The position numbers and the translations under genes were made by a program. DNA of 49,959 nt from an uncultured Porphyromonas sp. (GTDB lineage Bacteria > Bacteroidota > Bacteroidia > Bacteroidales > Porphyromonadaceae): positions 1 to 49,959 of the forward strand of contig NZ_UQJH01000010.1 in the NCBI RefSeq assembly GCF_900541275.1, written 5' to 3'. Positions within the stretch are counted from its first letter, which is position 1. Every line of letters starts with the position of its first letter. The notes beneath the pieces are model-generated. The model did no database searches and was not told the DNA's origin. It saw only the letters and a program-made list of their open reading frames with translations. This document shows, piece after piece, positions 16,121 to 25,830 of the stretch.

Positions 16121-19100
16121 ATGAAGATCCCAACTGCCTCTATCTGCTGGAGATTGGCCCTTGTGGTTGGAGTGCTAATGATGGCACTACAAGTCACAGC
16201 GCAGGGGCAACAACTCCAAGTCACCGGTCAAGTGACTGACAATACCGGACTGCCTCTTACCGGCGTCATGGTAAAGGTCAAGAATACCGGTAACGGCACT
16301 GCAACCGATCAGGAAGGTCGGTACTCTATCCGTGCTGCCAAGACCGATGTGCTAGTCTTTAGCTTCATCGGTATGGTACCGCAGGAGATAACCGTCGGAA
16401 GTAAGACGGTGATCAACGTCAAGCTACTGGACAATGTAGAGCAGCTCAGTGAGCTGGTCGTCGTCGGCTATGGTACTCAGAAGAAGGAGCACCTTACCGG
16501 TGCCGTCTCTACGATCTCCAAGTCCGACCTCACTAAGGTCCCGACAAGTAATGTCTCTCAGCTGCTCGTCGGAAGAGCTCCCGGTCTCTCCGGTGTCCAG
16601 TCCGGAGGTGCACCAGGAGCTGATGGCACAGAGATCCTGCTCCGTGGCCTCAATACCTATAACGGTAGCTCCTCTCCGCTGATCTTAGTCGATGGTGTGG
16701 AGAGAAGGATGAATGAGGTCAATCCTCAGGATATCGAGAGCATCTCCGTGCTTAGGGACGCAGCTGCGGCTGCAGTCTATGGTATGCGTGCAGGTAATGG
16801 TGTCATCCTCATCACCACCAAGCGTGGTGCTGAGGGACGACACAATATCAGCTACTCCGGCTCTTACTCTTGGTCACGCCCGACGACTCTTCCTGAGTTT
16901 GTCAACGGTCTGGAGTATATGCAGTGGTACAATAAAGCGCTCGAGCTGGATGGCAAGGCTCCCAAGTTCACTGAGGAAGAGATGGCCCTGGTCACCAATG
17001 GTGATCCTACCGATGGGTATGAGAATACCGACTGGATCGCTCCTGCACTAAAGGCCACCTCTATGCAGAAGCACACCGTGTCTCTGACGGGAGGCTCCGA
17101 GCGCATCAAGTACTACACCAGTGGTGAATTCATGAATCAGAATGGTATCCTCAACACCAACCACTATAGTCAGTACGGTATACGTGCCAATATTGATGCT
17201 GTTCCGGTAAAGAATATCACAGTGTCCATCAATCTCGCAGGTAGATACCGCAATAACTTCATCGATGGTATCCTCTCCTGGGGCAATCAGGAGGCGGGCA
17301 ACGTCTGGGGCTTACTCATGTACGCGAGGCCATTTGTTCCCCGAGAGTATGACGGCCATCCCACGGCTCCTGCTCGACTTCCGATCAATCCCTACTACAG
17401 TATCGGGAACTCCGGATCTGCAGAGAATAAAAATTATGCCTTCGAGGGTTCTGGTAAGATCCGCTGGGACATCCCTTACGTAGAGGGTCTCAATGTCTCG
17501 ATGTTTGCCTCTTGGGATTATAAGGCACTTAATGGCAAGAGCTTTAATTACGCATATGAGGTGATGTGGTACGACTTCGGGAAAAAAGCGTATACCCTTA
17601 GAGACGCTACGAATCTGCAGAAGGACGGTAGCCTCTATATGAGCAACACTCAGAATATCGGCTATACCCTCCGACCCGCTATCGAGTACAGCAATACGTT
17701 TGATAAGCACCATATTGGTGCCCTCTTCCTCTACGAGCTTAATGGTCTCTACACCAGTAATTTCCAGGCCCGTCGTCGGAGCTACGACCTCTTCGATATC
17801 AGAGAGCTAGATTTCGGTAAGATCATTCCCGAGGCAGGTGAGCGCTGGCCTGGAAACGGAGGAAAGAGTGGCAGTATTGCCAATGCCGGGTACGTGGGGC
17901 GTGTCAATTATGCCTATGACAAGAAGTACCTCGCAGAGTTTTCATTCCGCTACGATGGGACCTATCTCTTTGCTAAGGACTACCGCTGGGGCTTCTTCCC
18001 CTCCGGCTCCCTCGCTTGGGTGATGTCTGAGGAGAGTTTCATCAAGGACCGCACCGATATCGTCGATATGCTTAAGCTTCGTGGAAGTATCGGTCAGCTG
18101 GGACGTAATACGGTGGCTCCCTATCTCTTCCTCAAGAGCTACAGTCTCCAGAATAAGAATGTAGCCTTCGGTAAGGACCCGCAGGCACAGAACACCTTGG
18201 TCACCTCCTCTGCCGGTATGCCTATCCCCGACCTGACCTGGGAGAAGACGCGGACCTACAACCTCGGCCTTGACCTTACTCTCTGGAGGGGACTCCTGGG
18301 TCTTGAGATGGATGTCTTCTATAAGTATACCTATGATATTCTCCAGCCTCTCGGGGGTAATTATCCACCCTCTCTGGGAGGAAACTATCCCACGATCGAG
18401 AACTCAGGTACCTTTGACAACCGAGGCTTCGAGCTGGTGCTCTCACATCGCAATACCGTAGGAGATCTGCACTACAATCTCAGTAGTACCATTTCGTACA
18501 CTCACAACCGCATCCTCAAGAGAGCAGAGCCGGACAATATCCTACCCTGGCAGAGTCAGATAGGGCGCTCGGTAGGTCGAGTGCTTGGACTCAAGGCAGT
18601 GGGTCTCTTCCAGACACAGGAGGAGATTGACAACGCACCCAGACATCCCAGCAAGGTCCGGCTGGGAGATATAAGGTACGAGGATATCAATGGTGATGGA
18701 CGTATCACTGTCGATGATAAGGTGGAGATAGCCTCCTCCAGATTCCCGGAGCTGGTCTATGCAATCAACGGCTCACTCGACTGGAGAGGGATAGACTTCT
18801 CTGTAATGTTTCAGGGAGCGGCTCTCTATAGTCAGATGCTTCAGGGTGCCTGGAATAATGGCGTCGAGGATATGACCCCTCTGACGAAACCCTTCTATGG
18901 CGGAGGAGATACCCCGCCAAGGTATCTTGTAGAGGGAAGCTGGAGGCCCGATAACACAGGCGGGAAATATCCTCGTCTCTCTATCGTGGGAAATATCAAT
19001 AACGCTTGGACCTCAGACTACTGGCTGATCAATGGATCCTATCTGAGGCTCAAGAATGTTACCCTTGGCTACACGCTCCCGGAGACACTGACGAGAAAGA

Positions 19101-19252
19101 TGAGTCTGCAGAGCCTCCGAGTCTATGTGGCCGGAGTCAATCTCCTCACCTTCTCCGGCTTTAAGTACGTAGACCCCGAGGCACCCAGTGTCCTCCAGGC
19201 CTACTATCCTCAGCAGAAAACAGTCAGCCTGGGACTTGATGTCTCCTTCTGA
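16121..19252 (+). CDS. SusC/RagA-family TonB-dependent outer-membrane transporter
   Basis: A 1043-residue outer-membrane barrel that takes up oligosaccharides together with its SusD partner. A signal peptide (about 1-30) is followed by a carboxypeptidase-regulatory-like domain (VTGQVTDNTGLPLTGVMVKV to about 110), the SusC-type TonB-box region (ELVVVGYGTQKKEHLTGAVS), the plug (NVSQLLVGRAPGLSGVQ, ILVDGVERRMNEVNPQDIES, VYGMRAGNGVILITTKRG) and a long barrel ending in VSLGLDVSF with the terminal aromatic expected for barrel assembly. No N-terminal STN domain is seen, so it is not an obvious partner for an anti-sigma regulator. It starts the third block, behind its own promoter, and susD follows after 31 nt. 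Confidence 0.95.
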   Translation: MKIPTASICWRLALVVGVLMMALQVTAQGQQLQVTGQVTDNTGLPLTGVMVKVKNTGNGTATDQEGRYSIRAAKTDVLVFSFIGMVPQEITVGSKTVINVKLLDNVEQLSELVVVGYGTQKKEHLTGAVSTISKSDLTKVPTSNVSQLLVGRAPGLSGVQSGGAPGADGTEILLRGLNTYNGSSSPLILVDGVERRMNEVNPQDIESISVLRDAAAAAVYGMRAGNGVILITTKRGAEGRHNISYSGSYSWSRPTTLPEFVNGLEYMQWYNKALELDGKAPKFTEEEMALVTNGDPTDGYENTDWIAPALKATSMQKHTVSLTGGSERIKYYTSGEFMNQNGILNTNHYSQYGIRANIDAVPVKNITVSINLAGRYRNNFIDGILSWGNQEAGNVWGLLMYARPFVPREYDGHPTAPARLPINPYYSIGNSGSAENKNYAFEGSGKIRWDIPYVEGLNVSMFASWDYKALNGKSFNYAYEVMWYDFGKKAYTLRDATNLQKDGSLYMSNTQNIGYTLRPAIEYSNTFDKHHIGALFLYELNGLYTSNFQARRRSYDLFDIRELDFGKIIPEAGERWPGNGGKSGSIANAGYVGRVNYAYDKKYLAEFSFRYDGTYLFAKDYRWGFFPSGSLAWVMSEESFIKDRTDIVDMLKLRGSIGQLGRNTVAPYLFLKSYSLQNKNVAFGKDPQAQNTLVTSSAGMPIPDLTWEKTRTYNLGLDLTLWRGLLGLEMDVFYKYTYDILQPLGGNYPPSLGGNYPTIENSGTFDNRGFELVLSHRNTVGDLHYNLSSTISYTHNRILKRAEPDNILPWQSQIGRSVGRVLGLKAVGLFQTQEEIDNAPRHPSKVRLGDIRYEDINGDGRITVDDKVEIASSRFPELVYAINGSLDWRGIDFSVMFQGAALYSQMLQGAWNNGVEDMTPLTKPFYGGGDTPPRYLVEGSWRPDNTGGKYPRLSIVGNINNAWTSDYWLINGSYLRLKNVTLGYTLPETLTRKMSLQSLRVYVAGVNLLTFSGFKYVDPEAPSVLQAYYPQQKTVSLGLDVSF

Positions 19253-19283
19253 TGAAATCATTTACTAAGAAATACTCAAGGAT

Positions 19284-20987
19284 ATGAGACAGATAATAGC
19301 TAAGATAGCGGTACTCTGCTTCTCGCTGGGCGCGCTGTCGGCTGCGATGACGGGGTGTAGCGATCCTCTGGAGATAGACCCCAATGATCGGTATAGTGAG
19401 CGTACCGCATATGCCAATATGAAGAATCTTGACCTCCACGTCAAGAGTTTCTACGGAGTACTGATGTCACCGCACACGGCTGAGATCAGGAGCAATGGGC
19501 GCATGAGTGAGCTCTACACGGATCTGATGAAGCCCACCTTCTATAATCAGACTTTCTCCGAGAATGATAAGATCTTCTATCAACCTCAGAGCTATACACA
19601 AGCCTTTGTCCTCGACAACTGGGCTGATATGTATAGTCGGATCAAGAGGATCAACGAATTCCTTGTCGACTGCAATAAGGGTAAGCTCTCTGAGCTTCCC
19701 CAAGATGAGGTGGCCATCCGCATAGCTGAGGCACGATTCTGGAGAGCATTTGCTTATCAGGAGTTGATCCAGCGATATGGAGGTGTTGTCCTCCGGATCA
19801 GCGAGGAGAAGGTCGATGATCAAAATGACCGCTCTAAGGCCCGCTCATCAGAGAAGGAGTGCTGGGACTTTGTCCTTAGTGAGTACGCCAAGGCAGCGGA
19901 GAAGCTACCCGAGGAGTGGCCTGCACTGGACCTGGGTCGAGTTACTAAGGGTGCCGCATGGGCACTCATGTCCCGCGCGGCTCTCTACGCCGGCAGGTGG
20001 CAGGAAGCGCTGGATGCGGTGTCTCAGGTAGAGCGCTTGGGTAAGTATGCTCTTCTGGACGACTACAGCAAGGTCTTTACCACGGAGCACAATAAGGAGC
20101 TCATCCTTGCCGCCTACTTCGATAAGCCGAGCCTGCAGCACAATTTTGATAATTATTACGGAGCGTCTGCCGACTTCCTCGGTCATGAGACCGGCGTGGT
20201 GGCTACCCCGACGGAGGAGTTTGCCGGGAGCTACGAGATCAAGGTGGGCGATGTGTGGAAGCCCTTCAGCTGGGACGAGGTGAGGTCTACCGGGATTGAC
20301 CCCTGGAAGGATCGAGACCCTCGCTTCTATGCCACTATTCTCTATAATGGAGCCCCATGGAAGCGCCTTGTCGATGTTGCCAATAAGCGATGGGAGCCAC
20401 GCAATCTAGAGCTTTTTGTAGGTGGTGTAGATGGCTTCCATGAGTATGATACTGCCGATAATACTCGAAGCACGACCACCGGGTATGTGGTGCGCAAGTA
20501 TCTTCAGTATGACCCCGAGTCAGATCTCGTAAATATCAAGAGTGATCAGTACTGGATCGAGATGCGATTTGCAGAGGTATTGCTCATCAAGTCTGAGGCT
20601 CTGGCGCGACTGGGGAAGTACACCGAGGCCTACCAGGAGCTCAATAAGCTGCGCACCACTCGTGCGTCGGTACAGCTGCCGGCGCTTGCTCTCAAGGCCT
20701 CCTGGGAGGAGTACCTGGGTGACTTGCAGCTGGAGCGCATCAGGGAGCTTGGTCTGGAGGGACACCGCTTCTGGGACCTCCGTCGATGGGGTATCGCTCA
20801 GAGGGTTATGGATGGCATGCAGCGCCATGGAGTCAAGATCACCAAGAGTGACGACCACTTCGTGTACCAGTATATTGCCGTGGATCCTCAACCGCTCATC
20901 TTCCCGGAGAGGTATCTGATCAACCCGATCCCGCTTAATGAGTTTAAGAACAACGCGGCTCTTGAGCAGAATGAACAGTGGAAATAA
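19284..20987 (+). CDS. SusD/RagB-family glycan-binding lipoprotein
   Basis: A 567-residue surface lipoprotein that caps the SusC barrel and binds the glycan. The signal peptide ends in the lipobox AAMTGC (Cys near residue 25). Typical blocks are DPNDRYSERTAYAN (N-terminal helix), YSRIKRINEFLVDC, EARFWRAFAYQELIQRYGGVVL (TPR region), AWALMSRAALYAGRW, EMRFAEVLLIKSEALARLG, RIRELGLEGHRFWDLRRWG, and the terminal NPIPLNEFKNNAALEQNEQW, which closely fits the family C-terminus. It is adjacent to susC and followed after 19 nt by another lipoprotein gene, the normal order for SusC-SusD-surface glycan-binding protein. Confidence 0.95.
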   Translation: MRQIIAKIAVLCFSLGALSAAMTGCSDPLEIDPNDRYSERTAYANMKNLDLHVKSFYGVLMSPHTAEIRSNGRMSELYTDLMKPTFYNQTFSENDKIFYQPQSYTQAFVLDNWADMYSRIKRINEFLVDCNKGKLSELPQDEVAIRIAEARFWRAFAYQELIQRYGGVVLRISEEKVDDQNDRSKARSSEKECWDFVLSEYAKAAEKLPEEWPALDLGRVTKGAAWALMSRAALYAGRWQEALDAVSQVERLGKYALLDDYSKVFTTEHNKELILAAYFDKPSLQHNFDNYYGASADFLGHETGVVATPTEEFAGSYEIKVGDVWKPFSWDEVRSTGIDPWKDRDPRFYATILYNGAPWKRLVDVANKRWEPRNLELFVGGVDGFHEYDTADNTRSTTTGYVVRKYLQYDPESDLVNIKSDQYWIEMRFAEVLLIKSEALARLGKYTEAYQELNKLRTTRASVQLPALALKASWEEYLGDLQLERIRELGLEGHRFWDLRRWGIAQRVMDGMQRHGVKITKSDDHFVYQYIAVDPQPLIFPERYLINPIPLNEFKNNAALEQNEQWK

Positions 20988-21006
20988 CTTCGAAACACGT
21001 ACAGCT

Positions 21007-22821
21007 ATGAAAGTAAGATATATACTACCTCTCATGGGTGCGCTCCTCGGACTTCTGACGGGCTGTCAGAGTCCGGTCGAGCCCGGCTACACCAAGGAGG
21101 CGGACTTGCATACATTGTCGGTAGAGGGGGCTTTTTGCTCCAATAAAGATAAGACCTTCAAGGCTACTATCGATGATGAGGAGGGGCTCATTACTCTTAA
21201 GATCCCCTACTATCTCTCCGATATCGACCCGATACAGGGTGACCTGACCCAGATGGTCCTCACTGCGGTGATGCCTGTGGGTGCTACATTTGAACCCAAA
21301 CTGGAGGGCGTCCATGACCTCACTAAGGACTTTAGGTCTACCATACACTACGTAGATGGAAGTAGCAAGGAGTATACTTTCCGCGCAGAGTATGTACTGT
21401 CCGACCGTTCTGACGTCACCTCGATGAAGCTACTCAACGGAGGTGACAATGCAAAGTTCATCTATATCCTACAGCCGGCGAGTGAGGATGGTACACGCGT
21501 CATTAAGGTTGTACAGCTTGGGTATAAGCACCTCCAGATGCTTAAGCATGCCAAGCTGGAGATCGAGACCTCGCCATGGTCGACGCTGAAGCTCCCTGCT
21601 GAGGGGGCAGAGATGGACTTGACAGACGAGAATACCTCTTTCACAGTAGTTTCCCAGAGTGGGAAAGAGACTAAGTATAGCTTTAAGATCGTAGATCCCA
21701 ACTACGCACCGCTTGGTAAGCCGGGCGTGATCTCCCCACTCTTCGGAGTCAAGGTGATTAAGGATGGTGATCACGGCTGGGTCGATGCTCAAAATCGCTC
21801 TATGGCTGTGATCGGAGACGAGCTGATCATCGCCAATCTTAAGGGTTCACTCCTTCGCCACAATCGCTTCACAGGCAAGGCTACCGGTAAGACCGTCAAT
21901 CGTGATCCCATCGTTGGTGATATCCATGGTATCGCTCACGATGAGGCAGGTCACCTGGTGGCTACCACGATCTCCTCGATCGAGAATAAGTGGGTTCCCA
22001 ATCACACGCTCGAAGTATGGGTCTGGAAGGATGGGATCGATGGTGCTCCGACCAAGATCTTCACGCAGGATCTTCAGCACGATCCGATGTTTATGGGCAA
22101 GAATAAGAATGCCAATACCGGCCGTACTATGGGCATTGCCGGCAATGTCCTTAGTGGCAAGGCACGCATTGGATTTGTCTTCAATGGCCTCAATGAGTTC
22201 TTCGTACTTTCTCTTAAGGATGGTGAGGTCGTTAAGCACAGCGGACTTATTGCTCCCAAGAGTGTGATAGCCCTTACCAATGCCTCCAAGTGTGTCCCCA
22301 CCGGTGTAGAGGACAGCGATCCTGTCGTGATCGGTGCTCTCGTGGACCGTGGTATGGTCAAGGTGGGTATGGATGGTGAGACCCATTACTTCGGCCCCGG
22401 TAAGAATTGGTTTACGGTCAATGGGAATACCAAGGGCTTCGGCTATACTCACTTCAATGGTATGGAGCTGGTCGCTATCGGCAATGGTGAAGTACCCACC
22501 TGGAGCGCTGCTATCGACTGGAGGAATCGTCTCATCGTGGCTGATATCAAGAGTGGTGCCCCGGCATCTCTCACTGATGGTGAGATCCTCGACTCGTACA
22601 ATAAGAAGTACGATCCCTCCGCCAGCGGAGACCTCTCAAAGCCTAATGAAGTAGACTATGGTCGACTCTACGGTTGGCTCAATGAGCGCGTGGGGACAAA
22701 TCCCAATAAGGTGGGGGATGCCTGCTTCTACGTCAGCCCCGATGGGACTACGGTCCATGTCTATCTTATGGTGACTGATATGGGATTCATGGGCTGGGAG
22801 ATCACGAAGTACTCCATCTAA
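21007..22821 (+). CDS. DUF5018-like surface lipoprotein, putative glycan-binding protein
   Basis: A lipoprotein of about 604 residues. With the start at 21007 the signal peptide ends in GLLTGC (Cys near residue 19); the frame is open from 20938, inside susD, but that start would bury the signal. The N-terminal half has two DUF5018-like, Ig-like domains (LHTLSVEGAFCSNKDKTF..., then VTSMKLLNGGDNAKF...). The C-terminal half (about 240-604) reads as a repeated beta-blade region (VIGDELIIANLKGSLLRHNR, IHGIAHDEAGHLVATTI, VIALTNASKCVPTG) and may be a propeller. Position after SusD is that of a surface glycan-binding protein, so binding rather than catalysis is the likely role. No catalytic motif was recognised. 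Confidence 0.72.
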   Translation: MKVRYILPLMGALLGLLTGCQSPVEPGYTKEADLHTLSVEGAFCSNKDKTFKATIDDEEGLITLKIPYYLSDIDPIQGDLTQMVLTAVMPVGATFEPKLEGVHDLTKDFRSTIHYVDGSSKEYTFRAEYVLSDRSDVTSMKLLNGGDNAKFIYILQPASEDGTRVIKVVQLGYKHLQMLKHAKLEIETSPWSTLKLPAEGAEMDLTDENTSFTVVSQSGKETKYSFKIVDPNYAPLGKPGVISPLFGVKVIKDGDHGWVDAQNRSMAVIGDELIIANLKGSLLRHNRFTGKATGKTVNRDPIVGDIHGIAHDEAGHLVATTISSIENKWVPNHTLEVWVWKDGIDGAPTKIFTQDLQHDPMFMGKNKNANTGRTMGIAGNVLSGKARIGFVFNGLNEFFVLSLKDGEVVKHSGLIAPKSVIALTNASKCVPTGVEDSDPVVIGALVDRGMVKVGMDGETHYFGPGKNWFTVNGNTKGFGYTHFNGMELVAIGNGEVPTWSAAIDWRNRLIVADIKSGAPASLTDGEILDSYNKKYDPSASGDLSKPNEVDYGRLYGWLNERVGTNPNKVGDACFYVSPDGTTVHVYLMVTDMGFMGWEITKYSI

Positions 22822-22872
22822 GGCAGATCTCCCCTCAAGCAACTATTACCACTCAATTATCGAACCCTAACA

Positions 22873-24072
22873 ATGAATTCTTCAACACAAGAATATCTAC
22901 ACAACTTAATCACTCAGTGCAGAGAGGAGTTGCAGGAGAGTATCCTCCCCTTCTGGCTCGAGCATGGTCTCGACCGGAAGTATGGTGGTATGCTCACTTG
23001 TGTCGATCGTGACGGGACGCTGATGGACGGGACCAAGTCGGTCTGGTTTCAGGGCCGTGCAGCCTACATCCTCTCCTACGTCTACAATCACGTCGACCCA
23101 CGTCCTGAGTACCTTGCGGCAGCAAAGAGCATCCTTGACTTCGCAGAGCAACACTGCGTTGACCCGGAGGATGGTCGTTGGTACTTCGAGGTGACTCGGG
23201 AGGGACTCCCTCTCCGTAAGCGTCGCTACGTCTTCTCTGAGACCTTCGGCATCATCGCTATGGCGGAGTACGCGCTGGCATCGGGGGATAGGAGCTATGC
23301 CGACAAGGCTCTCCGGCTCTTCCGCCAGGTGCAGGAGTGGCTGGAGACACCCGGTGCACTGCCACCGAAGTACCTCCCCACTCAGCCCGCCATAGGGCAC
23401 AGCATCCTGATGATCCTGATGAATACCGCTGCGGTGCTTCGTCAGGTGGTCGATGATCCGATCCTGGAGCGACAGGTGGAGAAATCGTATGAGGCGATCC
23501 GCCACAAGCTATGGCACCCGGAGTACCACATCATCCTCGAGAGTGTCACCCCTGAGGGCGACCTTATCGACACCCTTGGGGGGCGGACGATCAACCCGGG
23601 GCACTGCATAGAGACCTCTTGGTTCCTTATGGAGGTGGGGCACGCCTTCCCCTCCCTCCCGATCTCGGATGAGATGCGCACCTTTGGCCTTGACGTGCTG
23701 GATGGCGCCTGGGAGTGGGGCTGGGACGAGCCCTATGGCGGTGTAATCAACTTCCGCGACTGCAAGGGCTTCCCGAGCCAGGACTACAGCCAGGATATGA
23801 AGTTTTGGTGGCCCCAGACTGAGGCAGCCATTGCGCACCTCTACGCCTACAAAGAGACCGGTCGGGAGGAGTACCTCGAGAGTCATAAGAAGGCACTCGA
23901 CTGGGCATGGACCCACCTCCGTGACGCTGAGTACCCCGAGTGGTATGGCTACCTCCACAGAGATGGCACGGTGGCTCAGCCGGCTAAGGGTAACCTCTTT
24001 AAGGGTCCTTTCCACATCCCCCGTATGCTGACTAAGCTGATCATTCTCTCCCAGGAACTCCTCGGAGAGTAG
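22873..24072 (+). CDS. AGE-family N-acylglucosamine 2-epimerase-like protein
   Basis: A 399-residue cytoplasmic (no signal) alpha/alpha-barrel protein of the N-acylglucosamine 2-epimerase/cellobiose 2-epimerase superfamily. Landmarks are WFQGRAAYILSYVYNHV, RRYVFSETFGIIAMAEYA, GGRTINPGHCIETSWFLME (the conserved H flanking the active site), WGWDEPYGGVINF, and FWWPQTEAAIAHL. The GRxINPGHxxE block is closer to the renin-binding-protein/GlcNAc 2-epimerase branch than to cellobiose epimerases, so interconversion of GlcNAc and ManNAc is the best guess, in keeping with the GlcNAc-releasing enzymes upstream. It is the last gene of the locus and lies 51 nt after the lipoprotein gene. A strong hairpin follows the stop codon. 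Confidence 0.85.
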   Translation: MNSSTQEYLHNLITQCREELQESILPFWLEHGLDRKYGGMLTCVDRDGTLMDGTKSVWFQGRAAYILSYVYNHVDPRPEYLAAAKSILDFAEQHCVDPEDGRWYFEVTREGLPLRKRRYVFSETFGIIAMAEYALASGDRSYADKALRLFRQVQEWLETPGALPPKYLPTQPAIGHSILMILMNTAAVLRQVVDDPILERQVEKSYEAIRHKLWHPEYHIILESVTPEGDLIDTLGGRTINPGHCIETSWFLMEVGHAFPSLPISDEMRTFGLDVLDGAWEWGWDEPYGGVINFRDCKGFPSQDYSQDMKFWWPQTEAAIAHLYAYKETGREEYLESHKKALDWAWTHLRDAEYPEWYGYLHRDGTVAQPAKGNLFKGPFHIPRMLTKLIILSQELLGE

Positions 24073-24088
24073 GCACCTGAATTTATTT

Positions 24089-24130
24089 CAGAGGGCTGCA
24101 TTACTGATATCACAGTGATGCAGCCCTCTG
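24089..24130. terminator. Bidirectional hairpin terminator
   Basis: A 13-bp perfect stem (CAGAGGGCTGCAT at 24089-24101, ATGCAGCCCTCTG at 24118-24130) contains a further ACTG/CAGT pairing and a loop ATATCA. It sits between the convergent epimerase (+) and phosphoesterase (-) genes. T-runs on either side are weak. Confidence 0.7.
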
Positions 24131-24136
24131 TATTTG

Positions 24137-25108
24137 TCATCTACTGTACTGAAAGGTAGGTCCCTTCTGATCCTCACCTGAGATAACTACATAGGTATCG
24201 AAGCGTTGCTCTCCCTCGTAGAGGACAATGATCCTGCCGCCACGGGAGAGCCCTTCATAGGCATCAATGCCACTGACTCTTCCGTATCCAAGAGCAAGCC
24301 CCTTGTAGAGCCCGATCGCATCATTGGAGTGATCGTGCCCGCAGAAGGCTCCCATAACCCCTCTCATCTCCAGCATGGTGCTGAAGAGTCCGCTATTGAT
24401 CGCCGGAGAGTTGACTCGCCACCGCATCTCACCGACTACCTCCTTATTGTCTGAGAGCGCGCTATACTCCGGTATGGGGATGTGGAAGAAGAGTAGGGTG
24501 GGAAGGGTATCATCTCCTATCTCCTTCTGTGTTTCTGTATGTACCCTCCTTAGCCATTCTATCTGGTCAAAGTGAATGATGTCGTAGTGGCTCAGAGACT
24601 GATCGTGGTGGTACTGATTGGAGTCGATGAGGTAGAGGAGTGCTTTAGTAGTGCTTTCTTTGGACCCTATGAGCCTAAGCTGCTGATTGCCTCTCCCGCT
24701 GATCTCTACAGGACCTCTCTGACTCAGGCAGTAGGGCGTCCCCTCCAGAAGCGTATAAATGGAGTCCTTGGCAATCGTCTCTGCATCGTGATTGCCGAGC
24801 AAGACGACATAGGGCTGTCGCTCCTCTGTGAAAAATCGTATGATACTCCGCCACCCCTCTGCTGCCGGTGCCCGAGTCACCACATCACCTGTCAATACGA
24901 CTAAGTCAGGCTGCTCTCTCGTGATAATCTCTCGGAGTATTGTCAGAGTCTGATCCTTACCCGGTGAGCCGGGATCTAAGTGCAAGTCGGTAAATTGTGC
25001 AATCTTGAAGGTCCCGTCCTCGTGAAAGCGGAGCGTGTCAGTCTGTGCATAAAGGTAGGGTGGCCGGAGGGCTATAAGTAGGAGCAGTGTGAGCAGTAAT
25101 CTACGCAT
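24137..25108 (-). CDS. Exported calcineurin-like metallophosphoesterase
   Basis: A protein of about 323 residues with a signal peptide (MRRLLLTLLLL.. ending YLYAQ). The dimetal phosphoesterase motifs follow in order: QFTDLHLD (D-x-H), LTGDVV (G-D), LLGNHDAE (G-N-H-D), FHIPIPEY (H), and FCGHDHSND (G-H-x-H). The layout resembles the purple-acid-phosphatase-like, PhoD/Icc-type exported phosphatases of Bacteroidota. The frame is open from 25183, but the start at 25108 gives the clean signal peptide. It is the last gene of the minus-strand run, 107 nt after rnhB, and converges on the glycan locus; a functional link to that locus is possible but unproven. Confidence 0.87.
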   Translation of the reverse strand: MRRLLLTLLLLIALRPPYLYAQTDTLRFHEDGTFKIAQFTDLHLDPGSPGKDQTLTILREIITREQPDLVVLTGDVVTRAPAAEGWRSIIRFFTEERQPYVVLLGNHDAETIAKDSIYTLLEGTPYCLSQRGPVEISGRGNQQLRLIGSKESTTKALLYLIDSNQYHHDQSLSHYDIIHFDQIEWLRRVHTETQKEIGDDTLPTLLFFHIPIPEYSALSDNKEVVGEMRWRVNSPAINSGLFSTMLEMRGVMGAFCGHDHSNDAIGLYKGLALGYGRVSGIDAYEGLSRGGRIIVLYEGEQRFDTYVVISGEDQKGPTFQYSR

Positions 25109-25215
25109 GTCTGAGGGTATTGATTGTGAATAGTGGATGGCTGTATCTCCGCCCGCCAAGATAGCTAATGATACGCTTATCATACACCTCTTTGATACTC
25201 TCGGGAAGAGGGGGA

Positions 25216-25830
25216 TCAGGTGTCGAAGAGTGTGGGGCGGCAGGGGGCGAAGGTGCGTCGGTGGTGTGGCGTGAGGCCGTGCGATTGGATGGCGGCGAGA
25301 TGGGCTGCCGTGCCATAGCCGGCGTTTCGCTCCCAGTGGTACTCGGGGTACTTCTCGGCAAGATGAGCCATCAGATGGTCGCGGTAGACCTTTGCCACAA
25401 TGGAGGCGGCAGCTATGGAGGCGACCCTGCCGTCACCCCCTACGATCGTCTCGTAGGGGATCTCGAGGTGGCTACGGAAGCGGTTGCCATCGATGAGGAG
25501 GTACTCCGGGCGGGGCTCCAGCCCCTCGATGGCTCGCTCCATGGCGAGGAAGGTGGCTCCGAGGATATTCAGCCGGTCTATCTCCTCGACGGTGGCGCTG
25601 CCGACGGAGACGGCGATCGCTTTCTCCCTTATGGTGAGGTCGTAGTCCTCGCGACGATGGGTTGTGAGTTGCTTGGAGTCGGTCAGTCCGGGGAGGTCAA
25701 AGTCCTCCGGGAGGATCACAGCAGCGGCCACTACAGGTCCGGCAAGGCAGCCGCGACCTACCTCGTCGATGCCCGCTTCAAGGCGGACGGACTGCAGTCG
25801 GGCGGGGAGGTGGAGGGGACCCTTTGTCAT
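25216..25830 (-). CDS. rnhB: Ribonuclease HII
   Basis: A 204-residue cytoplasmic RNase HII, which cuts RNA in RNA-DNA hybrids and removes single ribonucleotides from DNA. The catalytic acidic residues lie in GIDEVGRGCLAGP (D-E), LIDGN (D) and SIVAKVYRD (D). DSKQLT and YPEYHWERNAGYGTAAH are further family blocks. Length is normal. It overlaps the cation-transporter gene by 4 nt (ATGA), so it is translated as part of the run from ftsW down to this gene. Confidence 0.96.
   Translation of the reverse strand: MTKGPLHLPARLQSVRLEAGIDEVGRGCLAGPVVAAAVILPEDFDLPGLTDSKQLTTHRREDYDLTIREKAIAVSVGSATVEEIDRLNILGATFLAMERAIEGLEPRPEYLLIDGNRFRSHLEIPYETIVGGDGRVASIAAASIVAKVYRDHLMAHLAEKYPEYHWERNAGYGTAAHLAAIQSHGLTPHHRRTFAPCRPTLFDT

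Noticed and set aside
11634..24072. Sialic-acid utilisation (nan-type) locus
   Set aside because: SGNH esterase, MFS porter, GH20, SusC/SusD and an AGE epimerase recall nan loci, but no sialidase, N-acetylneuraminate lyase or mutarotase is present and the other enzymes point to GlcNAc release.
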